Made by a program: the position numbers and the translations under genes
DNA from: Bathynomus jamesi
Taxonomy: Eukaryota > Arthropoda > Malacostraca > Isopoda > Cirolanidae
Length of the DNA stretch: 64,000 bases
Direction of reading: 5' to 3'
Assembly (NCBI GenBank): GCA_023014485.1
Contig: JAJOZX010002583.1
Coordinates: 558,001-622,000, forward strand
Notes under the pieces: generated by a model
The model's input: only the letters and a program-made list of their open reading frames with translations
The model's database searches: none
What the model was told of the DNA's origin: nothing
Shown: positions 54,850-64,000 of the stretch, in pieces
Layout of the letters: every line of letters begins with the position of its first letter
Numbering within the stretch: position 1 is the first letter of the stretch

Positions 54850-55087
54850 TTCAACTGCAAACAACACACAGTATAATTAACGTAAAGAACAACGCTTGTA
54901 TAGAAGAACCTTCCGCGCAAGATGAGGAGGGAGAACGAACAAATGAAAAAATGAGGTAACAACACCCGGGAATCGAACCCGGGATCTTCCGATGGCCGGT
55001 GTGTAGTGGTTATCATATCTGGCCGGCAATCGGAAGATCCCGGGTTCGATTCCCGGGTGGTTACCTAATTTTTTCATTTGTTCGTTC
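54850..55087. repeat. tRNA-like foldback, left part (split by hAT-6)
   Basis: Left arm with a minus-strand partial tRNA-like sequence (54,956-55,000, T-arm and anticodon arm), joined in the D-arm to a plus-strand tRNA-like sequence (55,000-55,066) with anticodon loop CCGGCAA and T-arm CCGGG-TTCGATT-CCCGG, then ATTTTTTC. The right arm continues after hAT-6, at 55,986-56,034. Confidence 0.8.
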
Positions 55088-55985
55088 CAGTGATGTAGGT
55101 CTCGAGATCGAGATCGGTCTCGAGACCGATCTCGAGACCCATTTTGCAGATCTCGATCTCGATCTCGGTCTCCGCTATTTAGATCTCGGTCTCGATCTCG
55201 GTCTCGACAGACGCGGTCTCGGTTTTTCTCCCCGAGACCATTCGAGACCTCTCGAGACCGTAATGAAAAATACATGTTATTGGCATACTCATGATGGTGG
55301 CTTGGTTGAACAGACACAATTCAGAATGTTTATGAAAGTTTGTAAAAGTAAGGGACTCATATTTTAGACAACTGCTCTACAATAAAGTTTTGGCACCAGA
55401 AAAGGGATAAATTCCCATCACTGGCCAATATTGCCATGACTGTTTTAACAGTGCCTGCCTCTAGTGCTCCAATTGAGCGTGTATTTAGCCATGGAGGCAT
55501 AATAATGAGGTCCCACAGAAGTCGAACTTCAGCAGATCTTCTGAGCATGCTGATGTTCCTTAAGTGTAATGAGCACCTATCATGCTTTAAATAAATGCAC
55601 AAGTCAAACTGGTTGGGTACGTTCATTAAACCTTCTGTAACAGATATAAAAGAAGTAAATAAATAAAAAGTACGTGTATATATATATATATTCATTTGTT
55701 AATTTATAGGCTACACATTTTGCATTCAACTCACTACATCTGAAAAATTAGTTATTAGTTTATTAATATACTTAACATAGTCTAATTTCCATAGTAGTGT
55801 AAAACAAATTGAAAGGGCATGAGCTTGGTCTCGATCTCGATCACAGTCTCGAATTTTAAGGGTCTCGATCTCGGAAGGTAGATCTCGATCTCGAACCTTT
55901 GATCTCGGTCTCGATCTTGGTCTCACAGGATCAGGTCTCGGTCTCGGTCTCAGTCTCGGACTTGATGGTCTCGACTACATCACTG
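55088..55985 (+). mobile_element. hAT-6 with CTCGATCTCGG subterminal arrays
   Basis: 898 bp. Ends CAGTGATGTAGGTCTCGAGA and GTCTCGACTACATCACTG. The flanking 8-mer gttcgttc is identical at 55,080-55,087 and 55,986-55,993. The 160 bp next to each end are packed with TCTCGATCTCGG/GGTCTCGA words in both orientations. The plus-strand centre (about 55,385-55,590) encodes a hAT dimerisation end: LANIAMTVLTVPASSAPIER, VFSHGGIIMRSHRSR and MLMFLKCNEHL. Non-autonomous. Confidence 0.93.
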
Positions 55986-56034
55986 GTTCGTTCTCCCTCC
56001 TCATCTTGCGCGGAACGTTCTTCTATACAAGCGT
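55986..56034. repeat. tRNA-like foldback, right end
   Basis: gttcgttctccctcctcatc to acaagcgtc, the complement of the left arm at 54,893-54,940. Completes the element interrupted by hAT-6. Confidence 0.8.
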
Positions 56035-56035
56035 C

Positions 56036-56195
56036 TTTCGTGTATTCAGAGCTACACCTGACGAGATGTAGCTCTGAATACACGAAAGGCCTTGGAATCG
56101 TTTTTCTTTTTCTTTTTCCTTGTGGGTTTGCAGCATTCATTCATTTCACGTTTTATTGTGAAATTCATCCCATATATATATATATATATATATAT
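56036..56195 (+). repeat. LINE-type 3' end with hairpin, and AT tract
   Basis: An inverted repeat ttcgtgtattcagagctaca (56,036-56,056) and its complement (56,067-56,088) surround cctgacgaga. Then GAAAGGCCTTGG, a T-rich stretch and CATTCATTCATTTCA, as at 14,470-14,610, ending in an AT run. Confidence 0.6.
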
Positions 56196-56299
56196 AGTAT
56201 GAAAGCTTGGTTTGGCTGTTTTGGGGCTGGTTTTTAAGCATGATTTGGCGGGTTTTCAATTTTTTACCTGGCAACACTGGCCTGGGATGACAGGTTTAG

Positions 56300-58609
56300 T
56301 ATTAATATTTTATGTTAATGCATGGTTAATGCTGGTATTCACGAATAACACGAACTTGATTGCTGATATAAAAATAACCCCAACCATTATCTCAGACCAC
56401 AACTTAATCGAGATATCAACAAATATGACGACAGCATTAAAAGACAATAAACATATTGAGGAAAGAAGTAAATTCGGGGCCTTTAACTTAAACTCCAAGA
56501 CTATAAATTGGGAAGCAATCAGATTGCACATGGCCCAAATAGAGTGGAGAACAGTTTTAGAGAATAAAACAACTGAAGAAAAGCTAACAACCTTGGAAGA
56601 AAAACGCTGAGAATTTTCGAAAAAATATGCTCCGAAATCACAGCCAAAAGGAAAGAGGAGCTGGTTAGAGAGGCAAAAGAGAAGACTTTTCCGCAAAAGA
56701 AAGAGAGTGGAGGCGAAGTTAGGCAACTGCGGAGATAATGACAGGAAAGCAATAAAAGAAAAACTGGAGGGTATCGATAGGGAGATACAAGCCCTGATTA
56801 AGGACATACAGAAAGGGAAGATGAAAAGGCGGTAGAAGCAATAAAGGAAAATCCAAAGTACTTCTATAGCTATGCTAAAAGGAAAACAAAAACGCGCGCC
56901 GCTATTGGGCCCTTAAGGACGAGAAATAATGAAATAACCGACGATCCAAAGGAAATATCTAATACATTGAGAGCTCAATATGAATCAGTTTTCAGTACCC
57001 CAAAAAGTGACAAAGCGATACCTGACATAAATGCATTCTTTGAAGAGGAATTAAAAGGAGAGTATATAACAAACTTTGATTTTACACCAGAAGATGTAGC
57101 GAGAGCTATAGGACAAATGAAACCACATTCAGCTGCAAGTCCGGACAATTAGAACGCATTATTGATTAAAAACTGTAAAAATGAAATAGCTACACCTTTA
57201 TACTGGATATGGAGAAGATCCCTGGACACTGGGGAAATATCGAGCATCTTGAAAAGAGCAAACATTGTCCCTATATATAAAGGAGGGGACAGATCTCAAG
57301 CAAAGAACTATAGACCAGTGTCATTGACGTCCCACCTCACCAAAGTATTTGAAAGAATAGTTAGAGAGAAAATTATGACTTCCTGGTGACACGGGAAGGA
57401 TTCAGCGAAAATCAGCATGGATTCCGATCAGGTAGATCATGCCTATCACAGCTAATAGAACACTACAACAATATCCTAGATGCATTGGAAGGCAATGACA
57501 ACTACGATGTTATATACACAGATTTTGCTAAAGCTTTCGACAAATGTGACCATGGTATAATAGCACATAAAATTAAATATATGGGAATAACAGGCAAAGT
57601 GGGAAAATGGATCTACAACTTCCTCAGAGAACGTCTGCAGGTCGTCAAAATTCAAGGTATATCATCATCAGAATCGGAAGTACGCAGCTCAGTACCACAA
57701 GGGACAGTACTGGCCCCACTCCTGTTCATTATCATGCTAACAGACATAGACAGCGGAGTAAACAGCAACAGTATAGTAACATCCTTTGCAGACGATACAA
57801 AGATCAGCAGAAAAATCAGCGATGTACATGACGTGGAGGCCTTGCAGAGGGACACGAACAAAATATACAAAAGGTCAGAAGACAACAACATGTCATTTAA
57901 CACCGAGAAATTTCAGCTCCTGAGATATGGTAGAAAAGAAGAACTTAAACAGACTGCATATTATACTCCAGATAGACAGGAAATTCAGAGAAGCACGAAA
58001 GCGATCGATCTCGGGATAAAATGACAGATGATGCGAAATTAGAAACACAAAATCAGATAGCGATAAATAAAGCAAAAAGAGTCGCCGGACAGGTAGTAAG
58101 AACGTTCAAGAGAAGGGACAGGACAGTAATGATTCCTCTACTAAAAACACTGATTATACCAAAACTTGAATACTGCTCAGTTTTGACGTCCCCATATGAA
58201 AAGGAAGAAACTAATAAACTAGAAGAAACGCAAAGGCATTTCACAGCCAAGATTGATGGCTGCAAAGAACTCAACTACTGGGAAAGACTACGTAAACTAA
58301 ATCTGTACTCCCTGGAAAGAAGAAGAGAGAGGTACACCATAATCTACATATGGAAAATGATCGAAAAACTAGTACCAAACCGAAAACTAAACCCAATTAC
58401 CATTCAAACAACACTGGAAAATAGGAAAGGCAGAATGTTTAGTGTTCCCAAATTAAAGGCCCGACAAAGGAACTCCTCAACTCTGAAGGAAAATAGCTTG
58501 GTTGTCAAGGGGGGGGCCAAGACTTTTCAACCAGCTTCCAAAGGACCTCAGAAACGTAACGGAGGTCAAAGTTGGAGTCTTCAAGAGAAGACTGGATGCC
58601 TGGCTCAGG
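56300..58609 (+). pseudogene. LINE family E ORF2: endonuclease end and RT
   Basis: Plus strand. Endonuclease end (NTNLIADIKITPTIISDHNL with SDH), linker, NPKYFYSYAKRKTKTRAAIG, RT fingers (LKRANIVPIYKGGDRSQAKN, YRPVSLTSHLTKVFERIV), FSENQHGFRSGRSCLSQLIE, DVIYTDFAKAFDKCDHGII, SVPQGTVLAPLLFIIM, FADDTKISRKI (both catalytic Asp), and thumb (KTLIIPKLEYCSVLTSPYEK; FNQLPKDLRNVTEVKVGVFK). Frameshifts or stops lie near 56,608, 56,740, 56,820, 57,150, 57,387, 58,022 and 58,510. The CR1/jockey-like clade differs from CR1-A to D. The end of the ORF lies beyond hAT-7, at 62,444. Confidence 0.88.
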
Positions 58610-58617
58610 ACGGTACC

Positions 58618-61600
58618 CAGTGGCGGTTCCTCATATGGGCAATATGGGCAGCCGCACAGGGCGGCATTTGTGGAGGGGCGGCATGAGCGCCTGCAAAAAA
58701 AATAAAAATAAAAATAAGAATAAATAAATAAAGAAATAAATAAAAATAAAAAATAAAATAAAATAAATAATAAAAGATCAATAAATATATTTTTATTAAT
58801 AAAAAACCATCTATTGCATTTTCCATAAACCTTCCCATAAAAGACCTAAACAATGCAAAATGCTTCCAGATTAATATTATTGGGAATAAAGGCCCATACT
58901 TTAACATATGTAATGTTATTTTTCTGGGTTTGGTTAAATAGTGAAATGTATATTATTTATTACAGAACGAATCTTCACACTAAGCCACTAAGGTCTGTCA
59001 AATAACCGCAAATGGATAAGAAGAGGTCAAAGCTATCAGGTGCTCAGTTTAGAAAAAAGAGGAAAGAAGAAGAGGAGAAACGAGCAAAAGATAAAGGTAT
59101 AGAGCTATGTCATCTACTCTTCACTGCTATATTGCACTGCTATTTTGTGATATAGCTTTCTGAGTCATTTGAAGTGTACTATTATGTATATAATTAGCCA
59201 TTAACCAAGGAGGTTGTATTATTCATTTGTTTCCTATTCTAAAAGTTTAATAAATTGTGCTTAATAACATGTTAAATTAATTGTACTAGCCTATTCATGC
59301 ATTGGTCTGTTATGTTCTATTTTACTATTTGCAGGGGCACTTTTGAAATATTTTGGAACACCCTCTGCCACTAGCCAGGATGAGAAGCCGTCTACTTCTG
59401 CCATTATTGAGGCTGAGGAGCCATCTACCTCCTCAGCCTCACATATGTCTCCACAAATGCAGTCTGATCCTGAGGATGAAGACCCATTTGCTTCTACTTC
59501 TCCCCGGCAGGACTCTTCAGGTGAGTTTGTGTGCACATATGTCTGTGAGTGTGTGCGTGTGTGTGTATGTGTATGTGTGTGCATCCCTGCAAAGCATTTT
59601 GCAAACAGTTATAAATTATAATGTTATTATCACTGGGTCTGGGTTACTGGGTATGTGTGGTGTTTCACCACCATAATTCCATAACACCACCACCATAACA
59701 AAGTGCTGTGAATAATGTGTTATCTAACTTAGGTGTGTATACTAATGAGTAATGCTCTTGTTCTTTCTATTAGAAATGCCTGGAGCAGAATCGCCTCCTG
59801 AGGATGAGTCTCTGTCCACCGACCCTGCTAACTGGCCTTCAGTTCTGACTGAGAGAATTCGGACACAACTGGTTTCCAGGGGACCAAGTCAAGTACCATC
59901 TGACTTTGTATTCCCTAGAAACGACAGTGACGGAAGAAGTTTCCACCATCAATACTTCAGGAAGTCATTGGTTAGTGGGGAAAATATAACCAGAAGTTGG
60001 TTGGTCTATTCCTTAAAAAACAACAGCCTTTTCTGTTTCTGTTGTACATTATTTTCCAAGAGGAAAATAAATTTAACAAGTTTGGGACTCTCGGACTGGA
60101 AGCATGCAAGCTCATTGCTCACATCACATGACAACAGTTCAGAACACCTAAATTCTATGAAAATCTGGAAAGAACTGGCAGTGAGGATGAGAAAGGGGGA
60201 GACCATTGACAAGCAGGAGATGGCACTTCTGGAGGCTGAGAAGTTGAGATGGAGAGCGGTGCTGACACGTCTCACTGCTATTGTGCATTCTCTGGCAGTT
60301 AGGAATTTGGCACTAAGGGGACATACAGAAAAATTGTTCTCACCATCAAATGGCAATTTTCTGAAAGAAGTTGAACTGATGGCACAATTTGATCCTATAA
60401 TGCAAGAGCACATTAACCGTGTCCAAAAAGGGACCTCCAGTCACACCAGCTACCTCGGCCACCACATACAAAACGAACTCATTGATTTGTCGAGCAGCAA
60501 GACCATTTCAGCAATGGTGAGCGACATCAAACAATCAAAGTTTTTTTCAATAATTCTAGATTGCACTCCAGATATCAGCCACACTGAACAGTTGTCAGTT
60601 GTGATTCGGGTTGTGTCACTGGAGGGGAAGCCCCATATAAAGGAACATTTCATGGGGTTTTTGGAGGCAGAGGAGTCCACTGGTCAACATTTGGCATCTC
60701 TGATTCTGAAGAGACTGGAGGAGCTAAAAGTTCCTTTCATGGACTGTAGAGGACAATCATACGACAACGGGGCCAACATGAGGGGAAAAAACAAGGGTGT
60801 TCAATCCAGGCTCCTAGAAATTAATCCCAGAGCTCTGTTTGTTCCATGTGGGGCTCATTCTCTGAATTTGCTTGTGGCCGATGCTGCTAAGGGATCTATT
60901 GATGCCACAAGTTACTTTGGCATCTTGCAGAAGCTTTACAACTTGTTTTCAGCCTCCACACAACGATGGGCCATTTTGAAAAAACATGTGAACATCACAT
61001 TGAAGATGTGGTCTGATACAAGGTGGGAAAGCAAGATCAAGAGTGTGGAGCCCCTGAGATATCAGGCAGCTGCAGTGAGAGATGCACTGATCGAGGTGAG
61101 GGACCACACCAAAGACTCTGTAATAAAGGTCGAGGCTCAATCTCTGTCAGAGGAGGTTGGGTCATACCGCTTCGCCATTTGTTCAGTGGTGTGGCATGAC
61201 CTGTTGTGCCAAATTCAGCATGTGAGCAAGCAGATGCAGTCTCCTAGCATGCACGTTGATGTTGCAGTAAATCTCCTAAAAAAAACAGAGAGAGGTCTCC
61301 GCAATTACAGGGCAACAGGTTTTGTGGCTGCACAAATGGCAGCCACAGATATCTGTGAACAAATGAATGTGGAGGCTGTGTTAAAACAAAAACGGCTGAG
61401 GTCCACAAAGCGGCACTTCTCCTATGAAGCATCTGATGAGCCCTTGATTGATGCTTTGAAGAAGCTGGAGGTGACATTTTTCAATGCAGTGGTTGATGCT
61501 GCAACATCAGCCATTCAGGAAAGATTTTCCACGTTGGAAATTGTGGGAGAGAAGTTTGGAGTGCTGACACATTTCCAAAATCTCACATTTGAGGAGCTGA

Positions 61601-62435
61601 CAGAACAATGTGTGAACCTTAGTACTACACTACACTTTAAGGGACAATCTGACTTGGATGGCAGAGAGCTTGCACAGGAGCTGAAGAACTTGCCTGACTT
61701 GCCATCAAAGACCATATCCTTGCTTGAACTGCTGACATTTATCCATGAAAGGGAGCTCTCTGAAATATATCCAAATTTGTGGACTGCTCTCAGAATTGGT
61801 CTTACTCTTCCAGTCACTGTTGCTGAAGCAGAGAGGAGCTTTTCAAAGCTGAAGCTCATCAAATCCTACCTGAGGTCAACTATGTCACAGGAACGCCTTA
61901 CCGGTCTGGCCATCATCAGTATAAATCATACAATTGCTGAGCAGATTTCATATGATGATTTAATTCATGACTTTGCATCAAGGAAGGTAAGAAGAGTCAG
62001 GCTTTAGATGGCAGTTGTGCTGTGGTGCAATTTATTTTGTTTCTTGTTCAAAGTGTAGCATAATAATTACCCTCTCTTAAGTGTCTTATTCTATTTATGT
62101 GATAGAGCATTTGTACAATTTAGAAATTTGATTCTCTAGTTTATTTATGGCAGTTGTGCAATTTAATTTGTATTTTTCCTGTTCATAGTATCATAATTAC
62201 ATCCTCTTAAGTGAGTTATTCTATTTACGTGATGAAGGATTTGTAAAATTCAGAAATTTGAGTCTTTGTTTTGGTTCTGAAGTTCCAACAATTAGTCCAA
62301 TAAAAAGTTATTTTGTGAAAGAGTTATGTCTGTCCTTTATTTTGGGGGGATTCGAATGTGTGTGTGTTGGCGAACAGGGGGGGGCGCTGAAGGTGAGGTT
62401 CGCTCAGGGCGTCATGTAAGCTAGGACCGCCACTG
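58618..62435 (+). mobile_element. hAT-7, complete and apparently autonomous
   Basis: 3,818 bp. Left end CAGTGGCGGTTCCTCA, right end TAGGACCGCCACTG. The 8-bp target duplication acggtacc is perfect at 58,610-58,617 and 62,436-62,443, and removing the element restores the LINE E reading (AWLRTVP then DEPGVPGYV). Encodes one intact spliced transposase. The ends resemble hAT-1 (CAGTGGCGG), suggesting related families. The right flank (62,025-62,290) has two near-copies of a gtgcaattta/gtgttattctattta block. Confidence 0.96.
59012..62007 (+). CDS. hAT transposase, three exons, intact
   Basis: Exon 1 59,012-59,096 (MDKKRSKLSGAQFRKKRKEE, basic, nuclear-type), exon 2 59,335-59,520 (GALLKYFGTPSATSQDEKPS, acidic Ser-rich linker), exon 3 59,774-62,007. 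Donors GTATAG and GTGAGT, acceptors TTTGCAG and CTATTAG; both introns split codons after base 1, so the frame is kept, giving about 834 residues. Domains: TTF-type zinc finger area (SWLVYSLKNNSLFCFCCTLF), catalytic region with FFSIILDCTPDISHTEQLS (first Asp), MDCRGQSYDNGANMRGKNKG (second Asp), PCGAHSLNLLVADA, and dimerisation (TVAEAERSFSKLKLIKSYL). No internal stop. ZMYM-type/DUF4371 hAT group. It excises and reinserts the element. Confidence 0.93.
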
Positions 62436-62443
62436 ACGGTACC

Positions 62444-62700
62444 AGATGAACCGGGCGTGCCTGGCTATGTACGGTGGAGAGCGCAAGAAAGCAACTCGCT
62501 CTTCCACCAAGCCAGACCTAGAGGCGGGGCCACCAGCTTGACCTCCGTGTGAAGAGAGACCAACGCACGAAACAACATAAGGTTCATATAGAATAAATTC
62601 ATAGTAATTTAAAATGTATTCTTACTGTAAAATATACAAACTAAAACAAAACCTGCTGATCTCTGTAACTGTATGTACAAACTTTAGTACATAGTTATAG
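62444..62700 (+). pseudogene. LINE E ORF2 C-terminus and 3' UTR
   Basis: Reading continues from the other side of hAT-7: DEPGVPGYVRWRAQESNSLF, HQARPRGGATSLTSV, stop near 62,565. Then about 130 bp of AT-rich 3' sequence with tatgtacaaactttagtac. The join is exact after removing hAT-7 and one target copy. Confidence 0.75.
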
Positions 62701-62754
62701 AGATAAGCACATGAATAGACACCGGTACAAGGCTCAAGCGGCTCAAGCCGCTGT

Positions 62755-63083
62755 CGACCCCGCCCCCCTTCGCACGCCCTTGAGTACGAACCATGTTTTC
62801 CGCGAGACCGTTAGTAGACGGGTGAAAAACACTAGACCGACGTGTCTAATGCCATTTAGGTGGACAAAAGAACAAAATTCCTCACTGGTAAAACAAGTAC
62901 CATTGTCGGAAACCAGAACTACGGGCGAAACACAAATGGAGTAAGCGAATAGTAACACCCGAAGTCGTGGAAGTGGCTGGAAAAATTTCCACCCACTTAG
63001 AGTAGGCGTCCACAGTGACTAGGAAATAGACATTATTTATAGGACCTGCATAGTCAACATGGATCCAATGCCATTTGACCGTA
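62755..63083 (-). pseudogene. Ty3/gypsy integrase core, inverted
   Basis: Minus strand: VKWHWIHVDYAGPINNVYFL (first catalytic Asp), VDAYSKWVEIFP, VLVSDNGTCFTSEEFCSFV (second Asp), HLNGIRHV, then after a frameshift near 62,855 FHPSTNGLAENMVRT (catalytic Glu). All three DDE residues are visible. The core runs opposite to the C-terminal domain that follows at 63,084, so the gene is broken by an inversion at about 63,080-63,090. Confidence 0.85.
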
Positions 63084-63595
63084 CTTTCAAGTCGGCCTTG
63101 CGTCATTCTCATTGGGAGGAAGTGCAAGTGGTGTTGGATAAATTTTTGTTTAAATATCGACTAACACCTCACACAACGACGGCGGTGTATCCTTCTAAAC
63201 TCATGATTGGCCTGGGAATTCGTTCTGTTTTCGATCTGTTACGTCCAAACGAAACGTTACAACAACCAGTTTTGCATCATCAGGAAAAACAGAAATCGTA
63301 ATCCAGTTATGATTCGCAACTATGGGGCTGGAGTAAAATGGGTTCCTGCAACGGTGCAGGAGAGAACGGGCCCCGTTTCCTTCAAGTGCCAACTAAAAGT
63401 TTTATTAAACGCCATCAGGACCAGATATGGGAACGTAAATTGCATGGTGACCAGAGTTCTCCTGAAGGGAGACCCGATTCTCCTGAAAATGGTTCAATTC
63501 GCCTACCTCTGCAGGTTGCACCTATTCCTACTACATCAACCTCGCTACGCAGGTCGTCTAGGGTCTCTCACGCAACTGACAGACTTAACTTGTAG
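63084..63595 (+). pseudogene. Ty3/gypsy integrase C-terminal (GPY/F) part, end of pol
   Basis: Plus strand: RTFKSALRHSHWEEVQVVLD, FLFKYRLTPHTTTAVYPSKL, IRSVFDLLRPNETL, then in another frame VMIRNYGAGVKWVPATVQER, TGPVSFKCQL (the GPY/F module) and, in a third frame, LRRSSRVSHATDRLNL with stop TAG at 63,593-63,595. Two frameshifts (about 63,298 and 63,400). The pattern is typical of the pol end of metazoan Ty3/gypsy elements. Confidence 0.85.
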
Positions 63596-63608
63596 GGGAG
63601 GAGTGAGG
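63596..63608 (+). promoter_or_regulatory. Polypurine tract candidate of the gypsy element
   Basis: Purine-rich GGGAGGAGTGAGG immediately after the pol stop, followed by TG at 63,609, where a 3' LTR would begin. Position and content fit plus-strand priming in LTR retrotransposons. The matching 5' LTR is not in the window. Confidence 0.5.
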
Positions 63609-63615
63609 TGAAATG

Positions 63616-63646
<31 letters not shown>

Positions 63647-64000
63647 ATATTATATATATATTATATATATATATATATAGTCTAAAAGTCACTAAATTAA
63701 AAAGTCACTAAAAGAAAGCTGAATGGCAAAACAAAAAGATACACAGCGAGACGCGGTCTGTTCGGTTATTGGGCTGACTAAAACAGCATGTATTTTTGTA
63801 TCTGAAGAAATCGGTGATTCTAAGTTTAATTTGGTGATGCTTCGAAAGTGACTAATGTGAAAGGAGTTTAAGTTGTCTAATTATCTAAATTAGAAAATAG
63901 AAACAAATAAGGGACGACGTTGGGATGCTGGCACAAAAGGGTAGGCCCTAAAGAAGATCTAAATCAAAGCACCTGTAAGTACTTTTTATGTCTATTTAAT
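63609..64000 (+). other. Possible 3' LTR start, with AT tracts
   Basis: Begins TGAAATG, runs into AT repeats (63,618-63,680), then unclassified sequence with aaaagtcactaaa words to the window end. Could be LTR sequence; there is nothing here to prove it. Confidence 0.35.

Overview
This window is a transposon graveyard from an invertebrate animal genome. The evidence is intron-containing transposase genes, CR1-type LINEs, hAT, IS630/Tc1/mariner, MULE, Ty3/gypsy and Polinton-like elements, tRNA-derived repeats, and dense (AT)n, (GA)n and (AC)n microsatellites. The overall style fits a repeat-rich arthropod such as a crustacean, but the sequence alone does not settle the taxon. I found no ordinary single-copy host gene, no rRNA and no CRISPR array.

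Layout. 1-9,950: rearranged CR1-family LINEs (families A, B and D), including a chimeric A/B junction with a (GA)n tract present at both 1-560 and 5,212-5,790. 9,950-18,600: small fragments (internally deleted DD41D mariner, SINE-like pieces, CR1-B scraps, a broken copy of an orphan virus-like gene, the 3' end of one hAT, and another hAT fragment interrupted by a MITE). 19,030-27,440: a decayed Polinton/Maverick-like locus with a protein-primed family B DNA polymerase, a divergent A32/FtsK-like packaging ATPase, and four tightly packed unrecognised genes (X, Y, Z, W). A tRNA-like foldback repeat and a DD41D mariner sit between the polymerase and gene X. 27,888-30,046: a three-exon gene of an uncharacterised, probably transposon-encoded family. 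30,482-31,140: inverted array of units carrying a tRNA-like sequence.

31,376-47,450 is a nested stack. The outermost element encodes a PIN/XPG-like protein with a C-terminal CXC motif. It is split by a near-full-length CR1 (family C). That CR1 is split by a 6.3-kb hAT with a perfect 8-bp target duplication. The hAT contains a 457-bp repeat array and a MULE. A second hAT sits in the right half of the outer gene.

47,500-58,600: more hAT elements, a hAT gene whose intron-like gap holds two mariner-type insertions (one a 713-bp palindrome, one with ~200-bp terminal repeats), a hAT inserted into the tRNA-like foldback, and a LINE (family E). 58,618-62,435: the best-preserved gene of the window, a hAT with a perfect 8-bp target duplication and a three-exon transposase open across all exons. 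62,755-63,608: the 3' part of a Ty3/gypsy pol gene whose integrase core is inverted relative to its C-terminal part.

Most coding regions are pseudogenes. The clear exception is the hAT transposase at 59,012-62,007. Repeated insertion of elements into each other gives a relative age order: outer elements are older than those inside them.
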